Counted from the first letter of the stretch, positions 9,028-18,167 are shown. The stretch is 64,000 bases of DNA from Candidatus Nitrotoga sp. LAW (GCA_003402315.1 QFXI01000004.1:1-64000), one strand, 5' to 3'. A program made the numbers and translations. The notes: generated by a model not told the origin, from the sequence alone.

Positions 9028-9567
9028 TTGAAAGCTTTAATAACTACCATATTTACTATAGGTGTTTCCATTCTTGCCGGATGTGCTGAGCCGGAGCCAA
9101 GAGTTGCGCCGAGGCCGAAAGTCAATTGGAATGATGTTCAATCCATTGCAAGTGCAATCAGTGTGCAACACGACGATTTAAAAAAAATGACAAACCTCAA
9201 GGGGCCAAATAGTAGCAAAGGTATTCTGGATACCGTTTTGTTACGTGCGTGGAAATTGGATGAAGATGGAAGGTTGAGTTATCAGATTTACGTTATAGAT
9301 TACTACCACGGTGATTGGCATTTTTACGATACGGCGACTGATTCAAAAGGCAATAATCTTGTTATTAAACTTAATTCACGGGATGTCAGTTCTTGTGATT
9401 ACTTTACCTGCGCCCACCAAGAACATATTGGAATCAATGTATCGCGGGAGTACTTGGAAAAAAATCAGGATAACGGTATTGTTTTTAAGTTAAGCGGCAA
9501 AGGGGGTGAAGAGACCTTTAACATTCCTTCAACGTATATTAAAGCCTTCTTGTCTGTCGCCAAATAA
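9028..9567 (+). CDS. Hypothetical lipoprotein (179 aa)
   Basis: Translation starts at TTG 9028 after an AAGGAG site 8 nt upstream. The N-terminus is a short lipoprotein signal with the lipobox 'LAGC' at about residues 16-19. The mature part is mixed alpha/beta with no recognised domain; two Cys occur in 'SSCDYFTCAHQEH'. It is probably an outer-membrane lipoprotein exposed to the periplasm. I do not recognise a family. It converges on mtgA. Confidence 0.75.
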   Translation: MKALITTIFTIGVSILAGCAEPEPRVAPRPKVNWNDVQSIASAISVQHDDLKKMTNLKGPNSSKGILDTVLLRAWKLDEDGRLSYQIYVIDYYHGDWHFYDTATDSKGNNLVIKLNSRDVSSCDYFTCAHQEHIGINVSREYLEKNQDNGIVFKLSGKGGEETFNIPSTYIKAFLSVAK

Positions 9568-9655
9568 ATTCACCCGTTATGCTTGGTATTCGAAATATTT
9601 GGCAGTTAACACAATGACGGATGTAATTTATGTCCGTAGTGCCTCGCGTCCATAC

Positions 9656-10351
9656 TCAAGGAATTTCCGCGTCATTCATACGTTTTAGAATAATTTCCGT
9701 CTTTCTCAACATACCTCGCGCTTCACGATGTTGGTCGTAGTAGCGCGGATTAGGAACCATAGCGGCAAGTTTTGCCGCTTGTGCCGCAGAAAGTTGGGCT
9801 GCGTTAACACGGTAATAATACCGGGCAGCGGCCTCTGCGCCGAACACGCCATTGCCCCATTCTATGACGTTCAAATAAATCTCAAAAATACGTTGCTTGG
9901 TCATCATCTGTTCCAGCATTACGGTGATAAGCACTTCCTCTGCCTTGCGCCATGGCGTGCGTTTGGTGGATAAAAATAAATTTTTTGCCAACTGCTGGCT
10001 AATGGTAGAGCCGCCCGCTACGATCTTGCCCTTTTTCAGGTTTTTTTCATAGGCCTTCTGGATACCTTCCCAATCGAAGCCTTCATGGTCAACGAATTTT
10101 GCATCCTCAGAGGCAATCATGGCGCGCTTGAGATTGTTGGATATCTTTGCGTAGGGTACCCACTGATGCCTTAATTCAGCATCCGGGTGCTTGTTTTGCA
10201 TCATTAGCAAACGTTGGTCCATGAAGGCGCTAGTGGCGGGATTGTGTTTTACCCACCATGCGATGTGCGCAAAAATCCACAGTTGATAGAGCAATAAAAG
10301 AAGCAGCAGCGCTCCGACTATACGCCATGTCCAGGACCATAGTTTTTTCAT
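9656..10351 (-). CDS. mtgA: Monofunctional biosynthetic peptidoglycan transglycosylase
   Basis: The 231-residue protein has one N-terminal membrane anchor (about 7-30) and a GT51 glycosyltransferase domain. Diagnostic motifs are visible: 'ASEDAKFVDHEGFDW' with the catalytic Glu, 'GGSTISQQLAKNLFLS' and 'RKAEEVLITVMLE', followed by 'EIYLNVIEWGNGVFG'. It polymerises lipid II into glycan strands at the outer face of the inner membrane. It lies 19 bp downstream of aroE, the usual betaproteobacterial arrangement, and is probably cotranscribed with it. Confidence 0.95.
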   Translation of the reverse strand: MKKLWSWTWRIVGALLLLLLLYQLWIFAHIAWWVKHNPATSAFMDQRLLMMQNKHPDAELRHQWVPYAKISNNLKRAMIASEDAKFVDHEGFDWEGIQKAYEKNLKKGKIVAGGSTISQQLAKNLFLSTKRTPWRKAEEVLITVMLEQMMTKQRIFEIYLNVIEWGNGVFGAEAAARYYYRVNAAQLSAAQAAKLAAMVPNPRYYDQHREARGMLRKTEIILKRMNDAEIP

Positions 10352-10370
10352 GGTGTGCCCTTCCGTTTGC

Positions 10371-11249
10371 TCAAATCAGACGCAGTTTGGCGATGATGGG
10401 GGCGGTATCAGGGCGTATGTTGCGCCACAGAAAGAATGACTCGGCGGCTTGCTCAACCAGCATGCCGAGTCCATCCGCAAACTGTGCCGCGCCTTGCTCT
10501 TTAGCAAAGAGCAGGAAAGGTGTTTCTTTACCATACATCATGTCGTAGGCCAGCGCATTAGGCGCGAAAATCCCCCTGTGTTTCATGTTTTCTCCAATAG
10601 AAAAAGGGGGGTTAGGGGAAGAAGTTAGGGAGGCGCTTTCGCCTCGCGGCAACGGCGGGAGGGAGTCTGCCAAGCTGCTGGAAGTCGCATTAATCACGCA
10701 ATCAAATTGCGAACCTGCGAGAGCGATGTAGCTGCTGCCCTGGATGGAGCCGTGCGCGGCAAATACGGCAGCCAATTTGTGTGCCTTGTCCTCGGTGCGG
10801 TTTGCCACCATGATGGTTGCACCTGCATTGAGAAGTGGTAGCGCCACGCCATATGCCGCACCGCCTGCACCCATCAACAATACGCGCTTGCCCTGCAATG
10901 TAAACTCAAGATTACGTTCGATGTCGACAACTAACCCTGCGCCGTCGGTGTTATCGCCAATTATTTCTGTGCCATCGAACTTTAACGTGTTCACGGCCTG
11001 AGCCGCTTGTGCACGGACAGTGAGCTGGGTGGCAAGCTGGAACGCTTCAAACTTGAACGGTACGGTGACGTTCACGCCACGGCATCCTTCATCAAGCAAA
11101 GTCAGCACGGTATTGCGGAAGCCATTCAGCGGTGCGAGGATTGCCTCATAGCTTAAATCCTGTCCGGTCTGATATGCGAATTGGGTGTGAATAAGCGGGG
11201 ATTTACTGTGCGAGATTGGGTTGCCGATTACGGCGTAACGGTCAGTCAT
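10371..11249 (-). CDS. aroE: Shikimate dehydrogenase (with in-frame insertion)
   Basis: It catalyses NADPH-dependent reduction of 3-dehydroshikimate in the chorismate pathway. Visible motifs are 'PISHSKSP', 'NVTVPFK' with the catalytic Lys at about 66, 'NTDGAG' with Asp at about 102, and the dinucleotide loop 'GAGGAAYG'. At 292 residues it is some 15-20 longer than usual. The extra length is a block at about residues 201-226 (10572-10649) between 'SLPPL' and 'IFAPNALAYDMMYGK', rich in Pro, Ser and Gly and unlike any AroE segment. It looks like a short dispersed repeat that inserted in frame in a surface loop. Transcription probably continues into mtgA. Confidence 0.93.
   Translation of the reverse strand: MTDRYAVIGNPISHSKSPLIHTQFAYQTGQDLSYEAILAPLNGFRNTVLTLLDEGCRGVNVTVPFKFEAFQLATQLTVRAQAAQAVNTLKFDGTEIIGDNTDGAGLVVDIERNLEFTLQGKRVLLMGAGGAAYGVALPLLNAGATIMVANRTEDKAHKLAAVFAAHGSIQGSSYIALAGSQFDCVINATSSSLADSLPPLPRGESASLTSSPNPPFSIGENMKHRGIFAPNALAYDMMYGKETPFLLFAKEQGAAQFADGLGMLVEQAAESFFLWRNIRPDTAPIIAKLRLI
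10572..10649 (-). repeat. In-frame repeat-like insertion within aroE
   Basis: About 78 bp, encoding a Pro/Ser/Gly-rich peptide including 'SSPNPPFSIGE', separate two conserved AroE blocks. The DNA carries runs of C and G (such as CCCCTAACCCCCC on the coding strand), typical of short interspersed repeats in proteobacterial genomes. The frame is preserved. Only one copy is seen in this window, so the repeat nature is inferred. Confidence 0.5.
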
Positions 11250-11390
11250 AGTGCTGCGATTATAACGTTATTCCGCGCCCTTTATTAATCCACTTATTGT
11301 TCCGATTATCATCATGCACTTGAACAGAATGCTATTTTTATTGATTAGCCGAAGGTGTGCCTTCATGCTGCGGAGATTATTTCCCCGACA

Positions 11391-11492
11391 GTTAAATATT
11401 GAACTTAATAGATGATATCTCGATGCAGATATTAGCCAAAAAGTGCAGGCATGCAGTCAAATTTCAAGGAAAGAGAGACGGGTAAATGACGT
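11391..11492 (+). mobile_element. Relic of an IS left end (IS630-like), copy 1 of 3
   Basis: The segment starts with AAATATTGAACTTAA and contains a CGATGCAG block followed by about 60 bp that match 27628-27702 closely. Copies at 27570-27702 and, inverted, at 55160-55270 begin with the same sequence. In the 27-kb copy the frame reads as the N-terminus of a transposase ('QALAERRRRAVKLREKGM'). This copy lacks the middle part and has no usable frame. The rest of the 11250-11563 spacer shows nothing else. Confidence 0.6.
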
Positions 11493-11563
11493 TATGCGGG
11501 GATGTAAGCTACCGCGTGACAAAGTCATCGCTGTATTTTCTGGATGGTGGGATGGATTGCAAT

Positions 11564-12622
11564 TCACCGTGCCAGCGCAGATTGCGCATTAGGATCTCCC
11601 TGTGCAGCGGCTTTTTGCCACCATTCCAACGCCTTGGTCTCATCTTTTGGTATTCCTTCACCAATTTGATACATAGAGCCAAGTATGAATTGCGCTTCTG
11701 GATCTCCCTGTACCGCGGCTTTTTGGTACCAATCTGCAGCTTTAGCTGCATTTTTAGTTGAGCCTTCGCCATTTCGATACATATGACCAAGAAAGGTTTG
11801 TGCAGTAGGATATCCTTGCTCAGCAGATTTCTGATACCACTCTACGGCTTTAATAGCATCCTTGGCAACGCCTTCGCCATTGCGATACATTCCGCCAAGG
11901 ATAAATTGCGCACCCGCATCTCCCTGCACAGCAGCTTTTTCATACCACTCAATTGCCTTAGTGGCGTCCTTGGGTACGCCTAACAACCCTTTACGGTACA
12001 TCATACCAAGGGCATATTGCGCACTAGGATCTCCCTGTGCAGCGGCTTTTTGATACCACGCTACGGCTTTAGTAGCATCCTTGGCAACGCCTTCACCATT
12101 GCGGTACATCCAGCCAAGATTAAGCTGCGCACCTGCGTCTCCCTGTGCAGCAGCCTTCTCATACCACTCTATGGCCTTATTAGTATCCTTGTCTACACCC
12201 TCGCCCTTGCGATACATATTACCAAGCATGGTTTGTGCAGCCGCATGGCCCTGAGCAGCAGATTTCTGAAACCACTCGCTGGCTTTAGCATAGTCCTGGG
12301 CTACACTCTCGCCATTACGATACTTTATACCCAGTGCATATTGGGCATTACTATCTCCCTGTGCCGCTTCTTTTTGATACGATTCAATGGTTTTAGCAGT
12401 AGGTTTACGCACATCTAAATCTTGATCATTTATATTTTTAATATCCAATTGCTTTTTTGTACTTTCCGTTTCAATTTCCTTCTGCATTGACATAAATTTG
12501 TTTTCTGGTGGTAATTCTTTTGATACGTCAGACGCCTCTTTAACGGTCGCTTTTTCAGTAGTAGAGCAAGCAGCAAGAATGGTGACAAACAAGAGTAAAA
12601 TTGTCAGGCGTAAGAAGTTCAT
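11564..12622 (-). CDS. Sel1-repeat lipoprotein
   Basis: The 352-residue protein begins with a signal peptide and lipobox ('LAAC', about residues 16-19). After a charged linker come seven full Sel1-like repeats of about 36 residues, each with the form 'AQGDxxAQxxLGxMYRxGEGVxKDxxKAxEWYxKAA', plus a partial one at the end. Sel1 solenoids serve as protein-protein interaction scaffolds, often at the cell envelope. The specific partner is unknown. The near-identical repeats point to recent internal duplication. It lies between exbD and aroE on the same strand but separated from both by long gaps. Confidence 0.9.
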   Translation of the reverse strand: MNFLRLTILLLFVTILAACSTTEKATVKEASDVSKELPPENKFMSMQKEIETESTKKQLDIKNINDQDLDVRKPTAKTIESYQKEAAQGDSNAQYALGIKYRNGESVAQDYAKASEWFQKSAAQGHAAAQTMLGNMYRKGEGVDKDTNKAIEWYEKAAAQGDAGAQLNLGWMYRNGEGVAKDATKAVAWYQKAAAQGDPSAQYALGMMYRKGLLGVPKDATKAIEWYEKAAVQGDAGAQFILGGMYRNGEGVAKDAIKAVEWYQKSAEQGYPTAQTFLGHMYRNGEGSTKNAAKAADWYQKAAVQGDPEAQFILGSMYQIGEGIPKDETKALEWWQKAAAQGDPNAQSALAR

Positions 12623-13094
12623 TATGGGCTTTCCAGAGTAGGCGATGCGAAATTATCGGGTAATTCTACTTTATCTGATTGCGAATGATAATAAATAACT
12701 TAATTTTTTATCCGGTAACTGCATCAGGTAATAAATAAGTTTTTGACTTGCCAATCAAATAGTTTCAAACAGTATATTTTGCATGGGGATCTTGAAAGTA
12801 AGAAACACATCTTGAGTTGCTTCCCAGCGTCGTAATGGCCATGTAAAACAATCTTCCTTACAGCGGGATTACTCATTTACCACCACGCTGATCTAGTCAA
12901 ATGACTTGCCTAAGATGTCCATGCAGTGCTTCGTCTTTAAGGGGGCTTGCGTCTATTTTTTTCATGCAACTATGGCAAAATCTGCAAAAATTCAAACTAT
13001 TTAATGACTGGCTTATAGTATTGAACAGTAATCCAATCTCCGTAAAAAGCAGTGGCTTGTTTATTAACATTAATAAGTAGATTCATAGCTCTCG
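12623..13094. other. Intergenic between Sel1 lipoprotein and exbD
   Basis: I see no coding frame, repeat or convincing terminator here. It must contain the promoter of the Sel1 gene and the end of the tonB-exbB-exbD transcript. Confidence 0.4.
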
Positions 13095-13508
13095 TTACTG
13101 ACGAACTGTTACAAAAGACAGATTGGTTACCCCGGCATGCTGTGCAATTGCCATAAATTCCGCCACGCGGCCATAAGGAACGGTTTTGTCTGCTTCAATT
13201 TTCATAAAAAATAGCGGGTCTACTGCTTTTTGTTTCAAAATATCTGCTAGTTGTGTGTCGCTCATCGAAACATTGTCCAGTTGGATATTTCCTTTTGCAT
13301 CCACAATCAGATGTGCCGGAAGCAGTTTTGTCTGGTCGGAGGCTGCTACGACTTCTTTAGTTTTAGGCACATTGACTTTGAGCGACTGCGGCGTAAGCAG
13401 TGGCGCAGTAACGATAAACACCACCAGTAACACCAGCATCACGTCTACCAGCGGCGTTACGTTGATCTCGCTCATCATTCCCTGTTGTGAAGAATTACCC
13501 ATTGCCAT
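13095..13508 (-). CDS. exbD: Biopolymer transport protein ExbD/TolR family
   Basis: The start is ATG 13508, with GAGG 5 nt upstream. The product (137 aa) has one N-terminal membrane helix with the key Asp in 'SEINVTPLVDVMLVLLVVFIV', then a periplasmic domain. Together with ExbB it uses the proton gradient to energise TonB. The gene starts 7 bp after the exbB stop. With tonB two genes upstream, ExbD is more likely than TolR. Confidence 0.9.
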   Translation of the reverse strand: MAMGNSSQQGMMSEINVTPLVDVMLVLLVVFIVTAPLLTPQSLKVNVPKTKEVVAASDQTKLLPAHLIVDAKGNIQLDNVSMSDTQLADILKQKAVDPLFFMKIEADKTVPYGRVAEFMAIAQHAGVTNLSFVTVRQ

Positions 13509-13515
13509 GATGACC

Positions 13516-14172
13516 TCACAGTTTGAAATTATGTTTAAGTGCCAGCCGCACAAAATCGTGCGCGAAATTTTCCAGCTCCGTTAATTGCACGCGCAGCCGG
13601 CGCAGAAAATAGTTGTAAGCTAACACTGCGGGCAGTGCAGTGGCGATACCAATGGCAGTCGCAATCAGCGCTTCGCCTATCGGTCCGGCAACCACATCCA
13701 GACTGGCCGAACCGCTTGTGCCTATGTCCTGCAAGGCATGCATGATGCCCCACACCGTACCGAACAAACCGACGAACGGCGAGGTCGAGCCTATGGTAGC
13801 GAGTTCGGCCAAGCCGCGTTCGTGATAGCGTTGCATATTTTCCACCTGCTGACGCAGCATGCGTTCCAATACGTCCTGTGGCGCACCAATATGTTGCAAG
13901 TCTTGCTGTTCAGCACTTAAATTTTTTACTTCGCCAAAACCTGCTTGCGCCAACCGCGCCAAGTCACTCGAGCCTTGCTGCGCCACCTCAGCCGCAGCGT
14001 GCCAATCGCGTGCTGCCCAGAAGACATCACTGAAGGCACGATTGGATTTATCGTTCCGTATCTGTCGCCACAGCTTGAGCAAGGCAATTGACCAAGTCGC
14101 GACCGACAGAAAAATAAGGAGCAGCAGTGTGGCAGCTACAACAGGCGAACCAACGGAAAATAGATTGTTCAT
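13516..14172 (-). CDS. exbB: Biopolymer transport protein ExbB (MotA/TolQ/ExbB family)
   Basis: The 218-residue protein has three membrane helices (about 10-30, 125-145 and 165-190). The last two contain 'GSTSPFVGLFGTVWGIMHAL' and 'GEALIATAIGIATALPAVLAYN', the conserved proton-channel region of the family. It forms the inner-membrane motor with ExbD. The start overlaps the tonB stop by 4 bp (ATGA), so the two are translationally coupled. Confidence 0.93.
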   Translation of the reverse strand: MNNLFSVGSPVVAATLLLLIFLSVATWSIALLKLWRQIRNDKSNRAFSDVFWAARDWHAAAEVAQQGSSDLARLAQAGFGEVKNLSAEQQDLQHIGAPQDVLERMLRQQVENMQRYHERGLAELATIGSTSPFVGLFGTVWGIMHALQDIGTSGSASLDVVAGPIGEALIATAIGIATALPAVLAYNYFLRRLRVQLTELENFAHDFVRLALKHNFKL

Positions 14173-15725
14173 GTTTCGTTATCTTTCAAAGAAAAAATGA
14201 TTGGTACCTTGAACCATTTGTTAATCGCCTCTCCAGCCTGACGGGCAGGGATGAAGTGCCAAGTCCTCACAGTTTTCAGCGCATTGTCATCCAGCATGGT
14301 GTGGCCGCTACTTTGAGCCACATTGACTTGACCACACGAACCATCGGCCAGTACTTCTACATTCAATATCACCTTGCCTTGTAAACCCATGCGACGTGCT
14401 GCGATTGGGTATGACGGACTCTCATTTTTCAGGTGATAAAATGCTTTGTAGCTTGGCTCGCTTTGATCTGCATTGATGCGAGCCATTTCGGCTGCGGCAC
14501 GCGCTTTGGTGTCCGCTTCTACTTTTGCTTTGGCGAGCTTTGCTTCCTGCTCAGCTTTGAGACGGGCAGCTTCAGCTTCTGCACGGGCCCTAGCTTCTGC
14601 TTGAGCTTTGGCTTCTGCCCGCATCCGGGCTTGTGCTGCCTCGTGTTCTGCACGGGCACGTGCCGCTTCCTGTTCTGCTTTAAGGCGAATCGCTTCTGCC
14701 TCCGCTCTTGCCCTGGCTTCTGCTTGAGCTTTGGCTTCTGCCCGCATCCGGGCTTGCGCTGCCTCGTGTTCTGCACGGGCACGTGCCGCTTCCTGCTCAG
14801 CTTTAAGGCGAACCCCTTCTGCCTCTGCCCTTGCCTTGGCTTCTGCTTGAGCTTTGGCTTCCGCTCGTACCCGGGCCTGCGCTGCCTCATGTTCTGCACG
14901 GGCTCGCACCGCTTCCTGTTCTATCCTGCGTTGTGTAGCCTCTGCTGCCTCTCTCGCTTTGGCGAGCGCAGCTTCTTGCTCTGCCTTGACTCTTTTCGCT
15001 TCTTGCATTGCCTGGAGGCGGGCAAGCTCAGTTTCTACTCTTGCCTTGGCTTCTGCTTGTGCCTTGGCTTGCGCAGCGGCGTGCTCGACCTTGGCTTTTA
15101 CTGCTTCCTGTTCTATCCTGCGTTGTGCAGCCTCTGCTGCCTCTCTCGCTTTGGCGAGCGCAGCTTCTTGCTCTGCCTTGACTCTTTTCGCTTCTTGCAT
15201 TGCCTCGAGGCGGGCAAGCTCGGTTTCTACTTTTGCCTTGACTTCTGCTTGTGCCTTGGCTTGCGCTGCGGCTTGCTCGGCCTTGGCTTGCGCTGCTTCC
15301 TGTTCTACCCTACGTTGTGCAGCCTCTGCTTCCTCTCTCGCTTTGGCGAGCGCTGCTTCTTGCTCTAGCCTGATTTTTTCTGCTGTTTCGATTTCAAGTG
15401 GTGTAGGACTTGGATTTATTTCCGGTTCTGCCGGTTGCTTAACGGGTATATCAACTGGCAATGACTCGGGTGCTGGCTTATCAGCATGAGGTTTTGCCTT
15501 AACTGGAGCAGGAGCGGCAGATGCCGAAGGGGCAGTAGATTTATCCGCCATCGCAATGGTCACTTTCATCTCACGAGCAGGCTCCCCTCCCCCCTGCGAC
15601 TGCGCCATTGTGGGATAAAGAACGACCGCGTGCAGCACCAGAACAATCGCAACAACAACCGCCCGCTCACGTGCTTCCGGCGTGACAGGCCAAGCAAGTA
15701 AAAAATTATTCAGCCTTGTCTCCAT
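14169..15725 (-). CDS. tonB: TonB-like protein with long repetitive Ala/Glu/Arg linker
   Basis: The 518-residue protein has an N-terminal membrane anchor (about 23-42), a Pro-rich segment (about 65-108), a coiled-coil linker of roughly 320 residues made almost only of Ala, Glu, Lys, Arg and Gln, and a C-terminal TonB domain (about 425-518) with 'SYPIAARRMGLQGKVILNVEVLADG'. Most TonB proteins are 220-280 residues with a Pro-Lys linker. Here the linker resembles TolA. It is the first gene of tonB-exbB-exbD. The function is energy transfer to outer-membrane receptors; a TolA-like role is possible but the adjacent ExbB/ExbD favour TonB. Confidence 0.85.
   Translation of the reverse strand: METRLNNFLLAWPVTPEARERAVVVAIVLVLHAVVLYPTMAQSQGGGEPAREMKVTIAMADKSTAPSASAAPAPVKAKPHADKPAPESLPVDIPVKQPAEPEINPSPTPLEIETAEKIRLEQEAALAKAREEAEAAQRRVEQEAAQAKAEQAAAQAKAQAEVKAKVETELARLEAMQEAKRVKAEQEAALAKAREAAEAAQRRIEQEAVKAKVEHAAAQAKAQAEAKARVETELARLQAMQEAKRVKAEQEAALAKAREAAEATQRRIEQEAVRARAEHEAAQARVRAEAKAQAEAKARAEAEGVRLKAEQEAARARAEHEAAQARMRAEAKAQAEARARAEAEAIRLKAEQEAARARAEHEAAQARMRAEAKAQAEARARAEAEAARLKAEQEAKLAKAKVEADTKARAAAEMARINADQSEPSYKAFYHLKNESPSYPIAARRMGLQGKVILNVEVLADGSCGQVNVAQSSGHTMLDDNALKTVRTWHFIPARQAGEAINKWFKVPIIFSLKDNET
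14554..15375. repeat. Tandem repeats coding the TonB linker: 123-bp x3 and 192-bp x2.4
   Basis: A 123-bp unit repeats at 14554, 14677 and 14800. A different 192-bp unit repeats at 14919, 15111 and 15303, the last copy partial. The spacing is exact, so both arrays are in frame (41 and 64 codons) and copy-number change would lengthen or shorten the protein without breaking it. Confidence 0.9.
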
Positions 15726-16496
15726 AAATATGAATTATTTAAACCGCATGCTAACGATAGGGCATGCATGGCAACCGTAATCAAACCAGCCCCCAGTTTT
15801 CTTACTCATGTTTATTGAAAACCCGCATATTCCCTGCTTTATAGGCCACTAAAACTATATCCTGCACAATTATTTCCTTATTTTTAGACTTGGGCCTGAC
15901 CAATAATTGGCTTGTGGGAATGCGCTAGCTGGGGATGGAAAATTCTGTGTTACACACTGAATACTGAAATTAAGTTTAAAAAGGTAATTGAATAATAATA
16001 TTTATACATATCAAGTATCGTAAATTAATTTTTTGCTAATTAAGATCAATATAATAAAATTATTAATGATAATGATTCGTAATCATATTACTATTGCACA
16101 TGGAATGCAATATTTTAAAGAAACAATTTACGAGTTTGATTGACTATCCAAAAATCTGTTGCACTCAAATAATTCCCTGGTTATCCAACATATTTAGCCG
16201 CGTAATTTTGTCATCCAGTACGATCATAATGGCCATTGATGTTATAGATAGGGCATCAAAATTTAATACGCAAAAAATATACGGAAACATCTAAATTCAG
16301 ACTCTTAAAAAACTAGGCACGAATTAAGAAGTATTGACGCAGTATTTAACTGATATGTAATGAAATTTTTTTGTAAGCAACGGATACGTAGCGATAATGA
16401 GAGAGTGGCATTTCCAGTAAGGGCAAGTGCGAATCCTACAAACAAACCCAGCGGATATTTGCCAGCATAGGATCCATCATGGCATGTGCAGAATTA
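15726..16496. other. Long AT-rich intergenic region upstream of tonB
   Basis: This 770-bp stretch contains no gene I can support. An AT-rich frame at 16094-16294 lacks a ribosome site and protein-like composition. A probable Fur-type operator is near 16065-16086. The left end must contain the promoter of the tonB operon. Confidence 0.45.
16065..16086. promoter_or_regulatory. Possible Fur box
   Basis: The sequence AATGATAATGATTCGTAATC, and the next two bases, contains the half-site TGATAAT and a perfect inverted repeat ATGATT-CGT-AATCAT. This resembles the Fur consensus, which is built from GATAAT hexamers. It lies about 340 bp from the tonB start, so it may control tonB or a lost gene. It is a pattern match only. 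Confidence 0.4.
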
Positions 16497-18167
16497 TTAC
16501 TTTGTATCAATATCTATAGGTTTTGCCATCCATTCCCGACCTTTCAACATGGCCCACCAATAAATTGGAGGAAGAAGCCGCTCTTTAAAAATCCATGCCA
16601 GTCTTGATGGTCTTTGCCCATCGATAAACCATTTTGGGAAGCTTGGCAACAAACGGCCACCATACCCAAATTCGGCTAACACAATTTTACCGCGCTCAAC
16701 TGTCAAGGGACATGAGCCATACCCATCATAAGCCGCCCTTTTACTGCCCTTATTCAAATAAAACATAATATTGGTAGCTGCAACGGGAGCCTGTTTTCTT
16801 GCAGCAGCAGCGGTTTTCGCATTGGGGCAATTTATAACATCACCCAATGCATAGATATTTGGATAAACTTTATGTTCAAGCGTATCTTGATTAACGTCCA
16901 CCCACCCTCCTGCATCAGCCAATTTACTTGTCCTTATAAAATCAGGTGCCTGCTGAGGTGGAACTACATGAATCATGTCAAATTTTGTTTCTGTTGTTGA
17001 CGTTTTGCCGTCATGGCCAGTCACAGTAAACCAAGCAGTTTTTGATAAACCATCAATTTTTGTTAACTTGCTATTAAAATGCAATTGAACTTTATAACGT
17101 TCGATATATTCCATTAAAGCAGGGACATATTCCTTGACACCAAACAGCACGGCTCCCGCATTATAAAAATCAATTTGAATATCCTTAAGATTTCCGTTTT
17201 TTAGCCAATGATCAGCAGATAGATATAAAGCCTTTTGAGGCGCACCTGCACACTTGATAGGCATGGGAGGCTGGGTAAAAATCGCACGTCCCTTTTTAAA
17301 TTTACGCACCAATTCCCATGTATACGGTGCAAGATCATACCGATAATTAGAAGTCACACCATTTTGGCCCAGTGTATCAACGAGCCCTTCGATGCCATGC
17401 CAATTTAATTTAAGGCCAGGACATACCACTAAAACATCGTAGGAAACAACACGGCATCCTTCCAATATCACTTGCTTAGACTCTGGCTCAAATGCCGCAA
17501 CCGCTGCTTTAATCCATTTGGCTTTGGACGGAATAACAGAAGCCATTGTTTTAACTGTAGTGGATGGCTTGAATATCCCTCCACCGACCATTGTCCATCC
17601 AGGCTGGTAATAATGGGCATCTGCGGGATCAATAATGACTACATCCAATCCAGAATTTCTTGATAGTAAACTGGACGCTACCGCGATTCCCGCTGCACCA
17701 CCTCCTACGATAACAATTTCATGATGAACGATGTTCGGTGGTGTGACCGGATGATCCTTGACCATTCTCGAAGTTAAACCGGATAGATCGAATCCAGCAT
17801 TTTTCCCGGCATTCAAAACATTAGTAACTCCTAGCGTATCTGCTTGACTGAGCGCCCACATTGAAACTGCCCTCATGCCTGAACGGCAATAACTTAATAC
17901 TGGTTTCGGTACTTCAGCGTAAATTTTAGAGAAATTTTTAACATCTTCGTCTGATATTTTTCCACTTACGACGGGTATATAGTGACACTCCATGTTTAGT
18001 TTTTTTGCCTGTTTTGCTATTTCTTCAAAGTCAGGTTGATCAACCCCTTCATCATCTGGACGATGACAAATAATTGTCTTGATGTTTCTCTTGGCAATAT
18101 CCTGCAAATCAGAATCAACTATTTGATCTGAAATAAAAATATATTTATCCAATTGACTTATTTTCAT
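16497..18167 (-). CDS. DUF442 sulfur transferase / sulfide:quinone oxidoreductase fusion
   Basis: Residues 1 to about 115 form a DUF442 (Blh/TIGR01244) phosphatase-rhodanese-like domain with the active-site loop 'SYCRSGMRA'. After a linker, residues about 145-556 form an FAD-dependent SQR with 'EIVIVGGGAAGIAVASSLL', 'YYQPGWTMVGGG' and 'NIYALGDV'. SQR oxidises sulfide to a sulfane-sulfur carrier and passes electrons to quinone; the attached domain could receive the persulfide. The product would act at the inner membrane. The persulfide dioxygenase gene lies 37 bp upstream on the same strand, so the two probably form an operon. The fused architecture is known in proteobacterial sulfide detoxification loci. 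Confidence 0.88.
   Translation of the reverse strand: MKISQLDKYIFISDQIVDSDLQDIAKRNIKTIICHRPDDEGVDQPDFEEIAKQAKKLNMECHYIPVVSGKISDEDVKNFSKIYAEVPKPVLSYCRSGMRAVSMWALSQADTLGVTNVLNAGKNAGFDLSGLTSRMVKDHPVTPPNIVHHEIVIVGGGAAGIAVASSLLSRNSGLDVVIIDPADAHYYQPGWTMVGGGIFKPSTTVKTMASVIPSKAKWIKAAVAAFEPESKQVILEGCRVVSYDVLVVCPGLKLNWHGIEGLVDTLGQNGVTSNYRYDLAPYTWELVRKFKKGRAIFTQPPMPIKCAGAPQKALYLSADHWLKNGNLKDIQIDFYNAGAVLFGVKEYVPALMEYIERYKVQLHFNSKLTKIDGLSKTAWFTVTGHDGKTSTTETKFDMIHVVPPQQAPDFIRTSKLADAGGWVDVNQDTLEHKVYPNIYALGDVINCPNAKTAAAARKQAPVAATNIMFYLNKGSKRAAYDGYGSCPLTVERGKIVLAEFGYGGRLLPSFPKWFIDGQRPSRLAWIFKERLLPPIYWWAMLKGREWMAKPIDIDTK

Noticed and set aside
11564-12400. Regular 108-bp repeats resembling a tandem array
   Set aside because: They are the codons of Sel1 repeats within one protein gene, with divergent third positions, not a separate DNA element.
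14433-15368. Long + strand frame with Cys/Phe/Leu-rich product
   Set aside because: It is the mirror of the repetitive tonB linker; the strange composition results from reading Ala/Glu/Lys/Arg codons backwards.
16094-16294. 66-codon + strand frame in the tonB upstream spacer
   Set aside because: AT-rich, no ribosome binding site, composition not protein-like.
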